The notes under the pieces: generated by a model | The model's input: the letters and a program-made list of their open reading frames with translations, nothing else | Database searches by the model: none | Told to the model about the DNA's origin: nothing | Part shown: in pieces, positions 6,948 to 15,081 of the stretch | How the letters are laid out: each line of letters opens with the position of its first letter | Position numbering within the stretch: the stretch's first letter is position 1 | Position numbers and translations under genes: made by a program | From: Belnapia arida | GTDB lineage: Bacteria > Pseudomonadota > Alphaproteobacteria > Acetobacterales > Acetobacteraceae | DNA length: 64,000 nucleotides | Reading direction: 5' to 3' | Assembly (NCBI RefSeq): GCF_016773205.1 | Contig: NZ_JAETWB010000013.1 | Location: 1 to 64,000, forward strand

Positions 6948-8627
6948 CTACCGGGTCAGGGGGCGGTACTTGATCCGGTGCGGCTGGTCGGCCGCGGCGC
7001 CGAGGCGGCGTCGCTTGTCGGCCTCATAGGCCTGGAAGTTGCCCTCGAACCACTCGACATGGCTGTCGCCCTCGAAGGCGAGGATGTGGGTCGCCAGGCG
7101 GTCCAGGAACCAGCGGTCATGACTGATGATGACGGCGCAGCCGGCGAAATCGGCCAGCGCCTCCTCCAGCGCGCGGAGCGTGTCGACGTCGAGGTCGTTG
7201 GTCGGCTCGTCGAGCAGCAGCACGTTGTGCGCCGTCTTCAGCATCTTTGCCAGGTGGACGCGGTTGCGCTCGCCGCCCGAGAGCACGCCGACCGGCTTCT
7301 GCTGGTCGCCGCCCTTGAAGTTGAAGGCGGCGCAGTAGGCCCGGCTCGGCACCGAGCGCTTGCCCATGACGATCTGGTCCTGGCCGCCGGAGATCTCCTG
7401 CCAAACGGTCTTCTTGTCGTCGAGGCTGTCGCGGCTCTGGTCGACATAGCCGAGCTGGACGCTCTCGCCGACCGTCATGGTGCCGCTGTCGGGCTTGTCG
7501 ACGCCGGTGATCATCTTGAACAGCGTGGTCTTGCCGGCGCCGTTCGGGCCGATGACGCCGACGATGCCGCCCGGCGGCAGCTTGAAGGAGAGGTCGTCGA
7601 TCAGCAGCCGGTTGCCGAAGCCCTTGCGGATGGCGTCCGCCACGATGACGGTGTTGCCGAGGCGCGGGGCGGGCGGGATCTGGATCTCGGTCGGGTCGGG
7701 GGCACGGTCCTGGCTGCGGAGCAGCAACTCCTCATAGGCCTGGATGCGGGCCTTTGACTTCGCCTGGCGGGCGGAGGGGCTGCGGCCGATCCATTCCTGC
7801 TCCTCGGCGAGCTGGCGCTGGCGGGTGCTCTCCTCCTTCTCCTCCTGGGCGAGGCGCTTGCGCTTCTGCTCGAGATAGGCGGAGTAGTTGCCCTGGTAGG
7901 GAATGCCCCGGCCGCGATCGACCTCCAGAATCCAGTTGGTGACGTTGTCGAGGAAGTAGCGGTCGTGGGTGACGATCAGCACGGCGCCGGTATAGTCGCG
8001 CAGCGTCTTCTCGAGCCAGGAGACGCTCTCGGCATCGAGGTGGTTGGTCGGCTCGTCGAGCAGGAGCATCTCGGGCTTCTCGAGCAGCAGCCGGCAGAGG
8101 GCGACGCGGCGGCGCTCGCCACCCGAGAGGGTGGTCACCGGGCTGTCGGCCGGCGGGCAGCGCAGGGCGTCGAGCGCGATCTCGACGGTGCGGTCGATCT
8201 CCCAGCCGCCGCCGGCGTCGATCTTCTCCTGCAGGTCGGCCTGCTCGGCCAGCAGGTCGTTCATCTTGTCGTCCGACATCTCCTCGCCGAACGCGAGCGA
8301 GATCTCGTTGAAGCGGTCGAGATGCGCCTTCATCTCCTTGAAGGCGAGCATGACGTTCTCGCCCACCGTCAGGTCGGGCTCGAGATGCGGCTCCTGCGAC
8401 AGGTAGCCGACGCGCACGCCCTCGGCCGCCCAGGCCTCGCCGCCATACTCCTTGTCCTGCCCGGCCATGATGCGCATCAGCGTCGACTTGCCGGCGCCGT
8501 TCGGGCCGAGCACGCCGATCTTCACATCTGGCAGGAAGGACAGGGTGATGCCTTTGAAGACCTCGCGTCCGCCCGGATAGGACTTGGTCAGGTCTTTCAT
8601 CACATAGGCGTACTGGTAGGAGGCCAT
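6948..8627 (-). CDS. ettA: energy-dependent translational throttle protein EttA
   Basis: This ABC-F ATPase (559 aa) binds the ribosomal E site and gates the first elongation steps according to the ATP/ADP ratio. It has two ATPase domains without membrane parts: GPNGAGKST, LSGGERRRV and LLLDEPTNHLD in the first; GPNGAGKTT, LSGGERNRV and LLLDEPTNDLD in the second. The linker is charged (KRKRLAQEEKEESTRQRQLA), and an arm insertion lies in domain 1. Length matches E. coli EttA (555 aa). I prefer the ATG at 8627 to that at 8633 because AGGA then sits 9 bases upstream. A GNAT gene follows after 8 bases. Confidence 0.95.
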   Translation of the reverse strand: MASYQYAYVMKDLTKSYPGGREVFKGITLSFLPDVKIGVLGPNGAGKSTLMRIMAGQDKEYGGEAWAAEGVRVGYLSQEPHLEPDLTVGENVMLAFKEMKAHLDRFNEISLAFGEEMSDDKMNDLLAEQADLQEKIDAGGGWEIDRTVEIALDALRCPPADSPVTTLSGGERRRVALCRLLLEKPEMLLLDEPTNHLDAESVSWLEKTLRDYTGAVLIVTHDRYFLDNVTNWILEVDRGRGIPYQGNYSAYLEQKRKRLAQEEKEESTRQRQLAEEQEWIGRSPSARQAKSKARIQAYEELLLRSQDRAPDPTEIQIPPAPRLGNTVIVADAIRKGFGNRLLIDDLSFKLPPGGIVGVIGPNGAGKTTLFKMITGVDKPDSGTMTVGESVQLGYVDQSRDSLDDKKTVWQEISGGQDQIVMGKRSVPSRAYCAAFNFKGGDQQKPVGVLSGGERNRVHLAKMLKTAHNVLLLDEPTNDLDVDTLRALEEALADFAGCAVIISHDRWFLDRLATHILAFEGDSHVEWFEGNFQAYEADKRRRLGAAADQPHRIKYRPLTR

Positions 8628-8978
8628 GGGCATCGGTCCTGCGGGGGCGTTTGGTCGTGGTTCTAGCGCCGGGGGCGGCCCAGGGAAAGCGGCGAGGGCT
8701 GCCGCGGGGCCTTGCGGCGCAGCCGTAATGGCATCCGAACGTCATTCCGCCGTGCAGGCCGCGCCATGGCTCCCGGTTTCCCAGCCAACGAGACCTGTGG
8801 AGGGCATCGGATGGATGAGGCAGCGACCGCGGCGGTGCCGGTACCGCGCGGCAGGTCCCGTAGTGAGCACGAGGCACCTGCGGGCGGGTGGGCAGGCGCC
8901 CATCCGCCTGCCATGAATGGTCGGCCGCGCGGCCCGCTGCCCGGGCCGCGCCGGCGCTGCAGCCACAAGGATTCCGCC
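8628..8978. other. intergenic region between ettA and the CMD gene
   Basis: This 351-bp region carries no supported gene. An open frame running into the downstream gene from 8712 is GC-rich with low-complexity translation and no family similarity, so I treat it as an artefact of base composition. The promoters of both divergent genes must lie here; I see no clear operator. Confidence 0.5.
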
Positions 8979-9551
8979 ATGCGCCTCCCCCTGATGAAGC
9001 CCGATACGCTGACCGAGGAGCAGAAGCCGCTCTATGCCGACATGCGGGCCGGCATCGAAAAGAATTTCAAGGGCTTCGCCACCATCGACGGCGACGGCGC
9101 CCTGCTCGGCCCGTGGAACCCCTGGCTGCACGAGCCGCAATTCGGTGGGCCGATCTGGGAACTGACCAAGGCGCTTTCCTTCTCCACCAGCCTGCCGAAG
9201 CCGGTGCGGGAGATCGCCATCCTCGTCACCGGGGCGCATTTCCACTCGGCCTACGAGATTTATGCGCATGTCATCGCCGCCGAACAGCGCGGCCTCGCCG
9301 ACGACACGCTGGCGACCATCGTCGCCGGACAACGACCGGGGGACCTGCCGCGCGACCAGGCGATTGCCTATGACATCGCCTCTGCCCTGGTGAACGGTGG
9401 GGTGCTGCCGGCGCTGAGCTACAAGCAGGCGGTCGAGGCATTCGGCCAGCACGGGGCGGCGGAGCTGATCTACCTGGTCGGGCTCTATTGCATGGTCTCG
9501 GTGACGCTGAACGGCTTCGACGTGCCGGTGCCGGAGGCGGAGCGGCGCTGA
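8979..9551 (+). CDS. carboxymuconolactone decarboxylase family protein
   Basis: The product (190 aa) has the all-helical CMD/AhpD fold with the segment VREIAILVTGAHFHSAYEIYAH before a second helix pair. The AhpD peroxidase CxxC is absent: the equivalent position has HFHSAYE, so a thiol peroxidase role is unlikely and a decarboxylase- or lactonase-like role is more probable. The ATG at 8979 has AAGGA 7 bases upstream; the longer frame from 8712 adds unrelated low-complexity sequence. The FUSC efflux gene starts 44 bases downstream, so the two may share a transcript. The substrate is unknown. Confidence 0.8.
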   Translation: MRLPLMKPDTLTEEQKPLYADMRAGIEKNFKGFATIDGDGALLGPWNPWLHEPQFGGPIWELTKALSFSTSLPKPVREIAILVTGAHFHSAYEIYAHVIAAEQRGLADDTLATIVAGQRPGDLPRDQAIAYDIASALVNGGVLPALSYKQAVEAFGQHGAAELIYLVGLYCMVSVTLNGFDVPVPEAERR

Positions 9552-9595
9552 ACCGCCCCACCCACGCCGCGTTGCCGGCCTGGCGGCGCGGGGGG

Positions 9596-11599
9596 ATGGC
9601 TTTGGAGCAATGGCTGCCTGGGCGGCGGGAGTGGCTGTACTCGCTCGTCACCTCCGCCGCAGCGGCCCTTGCGCTCTTCATCGCCTTCGGCACCGGGCTG
9701 GAGCGGCCCTACTGGGCGGCGACCACCGTCTACGTGACGGCGCAGCCCTCGGCCGGGGCGCTGCGGGCCAAGGGGATCTGGCGGCTCGGCGGGACCTTCG
9801 CCGGAGCCGCCTTCGCGGTGCTGACGGTGCCGAACCTGGTCAACGCGCCGCCGCTGCTGGTGCTCGCCATGGCGCTTTGGGTGGGGGCCTGCCTCGCCGC
9901 AGCGCTGCTCGATGCGACGCCGCGCAGCTATGGCTTCATGCTGGCGGGCTACACGGCGGCCATCATCGGCTTCCCGGCGGTGGACGCGCCGGATGCGATC
10001 TTCACCACCGCGCTCCTCCGGGTGGAGGAGATCGGGCTCGGCATCGCCTGCGCCTGGGCACTGCATGCGCTGCTGCTGCCGAGCCCGGCAACGCCGCGGC
10101 TGCTGCGGCAGCTGGAGGCCTGGACGGCGGCGGTCGCGCGCCTTGCCGCCGATGCCTTGCGCGGAGAGCTGCCGAGCCTGGCCGAGGACCGGCGACGGCT
10201 GGCAATCGACGGGACGGCACTCGACGTGCTGTTCCAGCAGGCGCGGTACGAGGATGGCGGGCGCGCGGCGCTGCGCTGGCTGCCGGTGCTGCGGGGCGAG
10301 GCGCGGCGGATGCCGGTGCTGGCGAGCTCGGCGGCGGATCGCGTGGCGGGGCTGCGGGCGGCCGATCCGGCCGGACTCGCCCGCGCCGAGCCGCTGCTGC
10401 GGGAGGTGGCGGCGGCGATCGGGGCGCGGATCGCCGAGGCGGAGCGGCGCTCGCTCGACGAGCGGCTCGCCGCGGCGGAGCGGGAGGCGGCGGCGCAAGG
10501 CGGCTGGCCGGGCCTGCTGCGCGAGGGGCTGCTCGCCCGGCTGCGGGAGCTGCTGGCGACCTGGGTGGCCTGCCAGGCCCATGCGGCGCGCATCGCCTCG
10601 AGGCATGCGGGGCGGGTGCCGGCGGTGCCGGCCGGGCTGCCGGGCCATGCCGACCCGCTGCTGATCGGGCTGTCGGGCCTCGCCGCGGCGCTCGCCGTGA
10701 TCCTCTGTTGCGCCTTCTGGATCTTCGCTGGCTGGCCGGGCGGGGCGACGGCGGCGATGATGGCGGCGGTGGGCACCAGCCTCTTCGCCCAGCTCGACGA
10801 CCCCGCGCCGGCCATCCTGCGCTTCATGGAGGGCACCTTGGTCGCGGTGGCCATGGCGGGCTTCATGCTCTTCGCCGTGCTGCCGATGGTGGACGGCTTC
10901 GTGCCGCTGCTGCTGGTGCTGGGCGCGCTCTACCTGCCGGTCGGCGCGCTGCTGGCCATGCCCGCCCTGCAGCTGCGGATGGCGCCCGTCGCCATCAACG
11001 GCTTCGCGCTGCTTGCCCTGCAGTCGACCTATGGGGCGGAGTTCGACAGCTTCCTCGAGGGCGGGATCGCCATGATGCTCGGCTTCGGCGTGGCGCTGAC
11101 GGTGACGCGCCTCGTGCGCGGGGCGGGCGTCGCCTGGCGGGTGGAGCGGCTGGTGGAGGCCGATCGGCGCGACCTGGTGCGGCTGGCCGAGGGGCGGCAG
11201 CCAGCCGACCTACGCCGCATCGCGGCCGCCATGCTCGACCGGTTCGAGGCGCTCTCGGCCCGGTTTGGCGCGGCGGACGCGGCGGCGATGGGCCGGCGCG
11301 AGCTCGCTGAACTGCGCGCCGCCTTCAACTTGCTGCGGCTGCGTGCGGCGGAACCGGTGCTGGAGGCGGCGGACCAAGGGGCGGTGAAGGCGGCGATCGC
11401 GGCGACGGCGGGGCTGATCCGCGGCAGCGTGCCGCCAGAGGCGGCGCTGGCGCGGATCGATGCGGCGCTGCTCGCCACCCTCCATCCGGGCAATGCGCCG
11501 GCACGGGCGGCGGCGCTGGCGCTCAGCGGACTGCGCATGGCGCTGTTCCCGGAGGCGCCGCCGCCGGTGCTGCCGGGGTCGGTGGCGCTGGCGGCATGA
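9596..11599 (+). CDS. FUSC family inner-membrane transporter (AaeB-like)
   Basis: The protein (667 aa) has two sets of about five to six membrane helices (roughly residues 15-165 and 360-500), each followed by a cytoplasmic helical stretch; this is the architecture of fusaric-acid/aromatic-acid efflux proteins such as AaeB. The N-terminal motif RPYWAATTVYVTAQPSAG and the later FAGWPGGATAAMMAAVG block are typical. With the DUF1656 and HlyD genes downstream it should form an exporter for aromatic or other weak organic acids. The ATG at 9596 was chosen because the upstream frame overlaps the preceding gene and is low in complexity. It overlaps the next gene by 4 bp (ATGA). Confidence 0.9.
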   Translation: MALEQWLPGRREWLYSLVTSAAAALALFIAFGTGLERPYWAATTVYVTAQPSAGALRAKGIWRLGGTFAGAAFAVLTVPNLVNAPPLLVLAMALWVGACLAAALLDATPRSYGFMLAGYTAAIIGFPAVDAPDAIFTTALLRVEEIGLGIACAWALHALLLPSPATPRLLRQLEAWTAAVARLAADALRGELPSLAEDRRRLAIDGTALDVLFQQARYEDGGRAALRWLPVLRGEARRMPVLASSAADRVAGLRAADPAGLARAEPLLREVAAAIGARIAEAERRSLDERLAAAEREAAAQGGWPGLLREGLLARLRELLATWVACQAHAARIASRHAGRVPAVPAGLPGHADPLLIGLSGLAAALAVILCCAFWIFAGWPGGATAAMMAAVGTSLFAQLDDPAPAILRFMEGTLVAVAMAGFMLFAVLPMVDGFVPLLLVLGALYLPVGALLAMPALQLRMAPVAINGFALLALQSTYGAEFDSFLEGGIAMMLGFGVALTVTRLVRGAGVAWRVERLVEADRRDLVRLAEGRQPADLRRIAAAMLDRFEALSARFGAADAAAMGRRELAELRAAFNLLRLRAAEPVLEAADQGAVKAAIAATAGLIRGSVPPEAALARIDAALLATLHPGNAPARAAALALSGLRMALFPEAPPPVLPGSVALAA

Positions 11600-11805
11600 T
11601 CGCGGAGCTCGACATCCTCGGCGTCTTCATCCCGGCGCTGCTCGCCTGGGTGCTGCTGGCGCTGCTGCTGGCGGCGCTGGTCCGGAGCGGGCTGCGGCGG
11701 GCCGGCCTGTACCGGCATGTCTGGCACGCGCCGCTCTTCGATGCGGCGCTCTTCCTCATTCTGCTCGGCGGGATCGTCGTGCTGGCCCATGGGATCGGTT
11801 CATGA
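11596..11805 (+). CDS. DUF1656 small membrane protein (AaeX-like)
   Basis: Two hydrophobic helices (about residues 7-27 and 47-65) make up nearly all of this 69-aa protein. It is the usual small partner in FUSC-DUF1656-HlyD efflux operons, like AaeX of E. coli, whose exact role is unknown. The gene overlaps both neighbours by 4 bp, which indicates tight translational coupling within one operon. Confidence 0.9.
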   Translation: MIAELDILGVFIPALLAWVLLALLLAALVRSGLRRAGLYRHVWHAPLFDAALFLILLGGIVVLAHGIGS

Positions 11806-12647
11806 AGCGCCTTGCCCTGACCCTGCTCGCCGTCGCGCTCGCCGGCCTCGTCGGCTGGCAGCTCTGGGATTACTACATCCTCGCTCCCTGGACGCGGGAC
11901 GGGCGGGTGCGGGCGGATGTGGTCGGCGTCGCGCCGGATGTCTCCGGGCTCGTCGCCGCTGTCGCAGTGCAGGACAACCAGGTGGTGGAGCGGGGAGCGC
12001 TGCTCTTCGAGATCGACCGGGCGCGCTTCGAGCTGGCGGTGCAGCAGGCGGATGCGGCGGCGCAGTTGCGCTGGGAGGCGTTGCAGCAGTCGCAGCGGGA
12101 TGCCCGGCGGGTGACGCGGCTCGATCAGAGCGTGGTCTCGGTCCAGACGCAGGAGCGGGCGGTCTCGGACGCCAACCAGGCGGCGGCGGCCTATGCCCAG
12201 GCAATCGCCGAGCGGGACCTGGCGCGACTCAACCTGGAGCGATCGCGGGTCATGGCGCCGGTCAGCGGAACGGTGGCCAACCTGGAGCTGCGGCCGGGGG
12301 ACTACGTCACGGCGGGGCGCGCGGTGCTGGCGCTGGTGGACCGGGACACCATCCGCATCGAGGGCTATTTCGAGGAGACCAAGCTGCCCCGCATCGCCCC
12401 CGGCGCCCCGGCCCGGGTGCGGCTGATGGGGGAGCGGGCGGACATCCGCGGCCATGTCGGCAGCATCGCCGGGGGCATCGAGGACCGCGATCGTGCGGCC
12501 GGGCCCAGCCTCCTGGCCAACGTCAACCCGACCTTCAGCTGGGTGCGGCTGGCCCAGCGGGTGCCGGTGCGGATCGCCATCGACAGCGTGCCGCAGGGGG
12601 TTCGGCTGTTGCCGGGACGGACGGCCACTGTGAGTATCGGCGAATGA
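11802..12647 (+). CDS. HlyD family efflux periplasmic adaptor (AaeA-like)
   Basis: The adaptor (281 aa) is anchored by one N-terminal helix (LALTLLAVALAGLVGWQLW). A biotinyl-lipoyl-like domain follows, split around a helical hairpin: APWTRDGRVRADVVGVAPDV before it, then NLERSRVMAPVSGTVANLEL after it, and a beta-barrel IEGYFEETKLPRI. These are AaeA/EmrA-type marks. It should bridge the FUSC transporter to an outer-membrane channel that is not encoded here. It is the last gene of the three-gene operon, and its stop lies 4 bases from the 3' end of a convergent tRNA gene. Confidence 0.92.
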   Translation: MKRLALTLLAVALAGLVGWQLWDYYILAPWTRDGRVRADVVGVAPDVSGLVAAVAVQDNQVVERGALLFEIDRARFELAVQQADAAAQLRWEALQQSQRDARRVTRLDQSVVSVQTQERAVSDANQAAAAYAQAIAERDLARLNLERSRVMAPVSGTVANLELRPGDYVTAGRAVLALVDRDTIRIEGYFEETKLPRIAPGAPARVRLMGERADIRGHVGSIAGGIEDRDRAAGPSLLANVNPTFSWVRLAQRVPVRIAIDSVPQGVRLLPGRTATVSIGE

Positions 12648-12651
12648 GCGA

Positions 12652-12724
12652 TGGGCCCGGCAGGACTCGAACCTGCAACCAAACCGTTATGAGCGGTCCG
12701 CTCTGACCATTGAGCTACAGGCCC
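12652..12724 (-). tRNA. tRNA with CAU anticodon, probably tRNA-Ile2 (lysidine type)
   Basis: The 73-nt gene folds as a full cloverleaf: a 7-bp acceptor (GGGCCTG/CGGGCCC with one wobble), TAGCTC entering the D arm, anticodon loop CTCATAA, and T arm GCAGG-TTCGAGT-CCTGC. The anticodon is CAU. Initiator features (three G-C pairs below the anticodon loop, unpaired position 1) are absent. Choosing between elongator Met and lysidine-modified Ile2 needs TilS identity elements; the GGGCCTG acceptor favours Ile2. CCA is not encoded (TCG follows A73). Confidence 0.9.
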
Positions 12725-12782
12725 TCGCCCGTGCAGGAATGCCGGGCGGCGCGGCGGAAGGCAAGCATCGGAGGCGAGGTCC

Positions 12783-13208
12783 ATGAGCGATGACGAGATC
12801 CGCGACATCCTTCTGACCACGAGGCGCATCGCCGTGGTCGGCGCCTCGGCGCGGCCGGAGCGGCCGAGCTACGGCGTCGCCGGCTTCCTGGTCGGGCGCG
12901 GCTATGCGGTGACGCCGGTCAATCCCGGCCTCGCCGGCGGGGTGCTGCACGGCGCGGCGGTCGCGCCGAGCCTCGACGCGGCCGGGCCGCTCGACATGGT
13001 CGATGTCTTCCGCCGCAGCGAGGAGGCGGGGGCGGTGGTGGACGAGGCGATCCGCCTCGGCGCCCGCAGCGTCTGGTTGCAACTCGGCGTGCGGGATGAC
13101 GCAGCCGGGGAGCGGGCGCGGGCGGCCGGGCTGCGCTTCGTGCAGGATCGCTGCCCGGTGATCGAATGGCGGCGGCTTGGCCTGCCGGGGCGCATCGACG
13201 CCGCTTGA
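12783..13208 (+). CDS. CoA-binding domain protein (YccU type)
   Basis: The product (141 aa) is a single Rossmann-like CoA_binding_2 domain. The nucleotide loop reads IAVVGASARPERPSYGVAGF at residues 16-35, followed by YAVTPVNPGLAGGVLHG, DMVDVFRR and GARSVWLQLGV. Stand-alone proteins of this size bind CoA or acyl-CoA; their physiological role is not established. ATG at 12783 follows GAGGTCC. It stands between the tRNA gene and a DUF2076 gene with no clear functional link. Confidence 0.88.
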   Translation: MSDDEIRDILLTTRRIAVVGASARPERPSYGVAGFLVGRGYAVTPVNPGLAGGVLHGAAVAPSLDAAGPLDMVDVFRRSEEAGAVVDEAIRLGARSVWLQLGVRDDAAGERARAAGLRFVQDRCPVIEWRRLGLPGRIDAA

Positions 13209-13315
13209 AACGGTTCGGGTGCCGGACCACTTCGCCGGCTATGGCACCGATGGCCGGACCAGCCCGGCAACAGGGCGGCGGCCGCCGGGAACGGGGCCAG
13301 GGAGACACGAGGACC

Positions 13316-14143
13316 ATGAACGACGAGGAACGCCGGATCATCAGCCAGTTCGTGGAGCGGATCGCGGGCGCATCGCCCGCCGCGCCCGCGCCGGGGCCAT
13401 GGGGCGGCAGCAGCGTGCCGGCGACCCAGTCGCGCCCGCCCCTGCCGCCGGTCGACCGTGAGGCGGATTCGCTGATCAGCGACCTCTTCGCCCGCTATCC
13501 GGAGGCGCGCTACCGCATCACCCAGACCGCCTTCGTGCAAGAGGCGGCGCTGGTGGAAGCGCAGAACCGCATCCGCCAGCTGGAATGGGAGGTGCAGAAT
13601 GCCCGCACCCAGGCCCAGGCGGCGCAGCAGCCGCGCAGCGGCGGGCTGTTCGGCGGCATGTTCGGCAGCGGCGGTGCCAACCGGCAGTCGCCGCAGATGC
13701 CTCCTCCCCCGCAGCCGGTCTATCCGCCGGGCTACAATCCCGGAATGCTGCAGCCGCAGCGCGGTGGCTCCGGCTTCCTCGGCACGGCGCTGACCACGGC
13801 GGCGGGCGTGGCAGGCGGCATGGTGGTCGGCAACATGCTGATGAACGCCTTCTCCGGCAGCCATGGGTCGGCGGCGGCGGCCACCGCGTCCGACGCGACC
13901 GGGGGCGGTGCCTTCGGGCAGGAAGCGGTGCCGGCCTCCTCGCCCTGGACCGATCCGGGTACGGCGGCGGCCGACCAGGGCTGGGGCGGCGATGGCGGCC
14001 AGAAGAGCGATTGGGGCGGCGGCGGCCAGGATTATGCCTCCACCCAGGACGCGACCGGCGGCGGCTACGACACGGATACGAGCAACTACGACACCGGCGG
14101 CGGCATGGATGATGCCGGCGGCGGCTATGACGAAGAGGTCTGA
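13316..14143 (+). CDS. DUF2076 domain protein
   Basis: The product (275 aa) begins MNDEERRIISQFVERIAG, the N-terminal helix typical of DUF2076, and continues with a helical region ending in VEAQNRIRQLEWEVQNAR (coiled-coil-like). A Pro/Gly-rich linker leads to a glycine-rich hydrophobic segment (GTALTTAAGVAGGMVVGNML, about residues 158-177), followed by a Gly/Asp/Thr-rich tail of low complexity ending in YDEEV. Function is unknown; the family is proposed to be envelope-associated. ATG at 13316 has GAGG about 6 bases upstream. The long frame in front of it is an artefact overlapping the CoA-binding gene. Confidence 0.8.
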   Translation: MNDEERRIISQFVERIAGASPAAPAPGPWGGSSVPATQSRPPLPPVDREADSLISDLFARYPEARYRITQTAFVQEAALVEAQNRIRQLEWEVQNARTQAQAAQQPRSGGLFGGMFGSGGANRQSPQMPPPPQPVYPPGYNPGMLQPQRGGSGFLGTALTTAAGVAGGMVVGNMLMNAFSGSHGSAAAATASDATGGGAFGQEAVPASSPWTDPGTAAADQGWGGDGGQKSDWGGGGQDYASTQDATGGGYDTDTSNYDTGGGMDDAGGGYDEEV

Positions 14144-14178
14144 TTGAAGCGGCGCATGGGCTGAGGGAAGCTCCGCCC

Positions 14179-15048
14179 ATGCGCATCCCCGATCTCGATC
14201 TCGACCTGCTCCGCTGCTTCGTCGCCGTGGTGGAGCGAGGGGGCTTCACCGCGGCGGGGGCGGCGCTCGGCCTCACCCAATCGGCCGTCAGCCTGAAGGT
14301 GAAGCGGCTGGAGGAGGTGGTGCAGCGCCGCATCCTGGAACGTACCAGCCGCAGCGTCGTGCTCACGCGCGATGGCGAGACTCTGCTGGCCTATGCGCGA
14401 CGCATCCTGGCGCTCAATGACGAGGCGGTGCGGCGGATGGTGGCGCCGCCGGTGGCCGGGCGGCTGCGGCTCGGCGTCGCCGATCATTTCGTACCGCGCA
14501 ACTTGGCGCCGCTGCTGGCGCGCTTCGCCCGGACCTATCCCGAGGTCGCGTTGGAAGTGGAGGTCGGCCGCAGCCATGAGCTGCGGGCGGCGCAGGAGCG
14601 GGGCGCGCTCGACCTCGTGCTCGGGAAGCGGCGGGATGGCGAGACGGAGGGACGGCCGATCTGGACCGAGGCCGTGGTCTGGGTCGCGGCGCCCGACTGG
14701 GCGGCGCCCGCCGGCCGGCCCCTGCCGCTCGCCATGCTGCCGCCTGGCTGCATGTTCCGCGACCGGGCGCTGGCGGCGCTGGCACGGGCGGGAATGGCCT
14801 TCGAGGTGGTCTATGTCTCGGCCAGCCTCCTCGGCGTGGCGGCGGCGGCGCAGGCGGGCTTCGCGTTGAGCGTGCTGGGCCGCAGCGGGATGCCGCCCGG
14901 CCTGGTGGAGGTGCCGGGGCTGCCGGCGCTGGGGACGGCGGAGATGTGCGTCTTCGGCGATGCGGCCGGGCAGAACCCGCTGGCGGAGCCGCTGATGCGA
15001 TTCATCCGCGAGAGCCTGGAAGGGCCGGGGATGGCGGCTGCGGCCTGA
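14179..15048 (+). CDS. LysR family transcriptional regulator
   Basis: The regulator (289 aa) has an N-terminal winged helix-turn-helix (residues about 8-66: LLRCFVAVVERGGFTAAGAA, then QSAVSLKVKRLEEVVQRRIL) and a C-terminal effector domain in the periplasmic-binding fold (from about residue 92, GRLRLGVADHF). It acts as a DNA-binding tetramer in related proteins. No divergent target is adjacent: the upstream DUF2076 gene is co-oriented (35 bases away), and the convergent downstream gene is the broken chemoreceptor. Its regulon cannot be predicted here. Confidence 0.92.
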   Translation: MRIPDLDLDLLRCFVAVVERGGFTAAGAALGLTQSAVSLKVKRLEEVVQRRILERTSRSVVLTRDGETLLAYARRILALNDEAVRRMVAPPVAGRLRLGVADHFVPRNLAPLLARFARTYPEVALEVEVGRSHELRAAQERGALDLVLGKRRDGETEGRPIWTEAVVWVAAPDWAAPAGRPLPLAMLPPGCMFRDRALAALARAGMAFEVVYVSASLLGVAAAAQAGFALSVLGRSGMPPGLVEVPGLPALGTAEMCVFGDAAGQNPLAEPLMRFIRESLEGPGMAAAA

Positions 15049-15081
15049 GGCGGGCCGCCATCCCCGGTTCTTCCGCCGAGG

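Noticed and set aside
9610-11310. 566-aa plus-strand frame inside the FUSC gene
   Set aside because: It is Gly/Ala/Arg-rich, out of frame with a well-supported transporter, and has no domain.
12652-12724. Reading the CAU tRNA as initiator tRNA-Met
   Set aside because: The initiator features (three G-C pairs below the anticodon loop, mismatched position 1) are absent; elongator Met or Ile2 remain, with Ile2 preferred.
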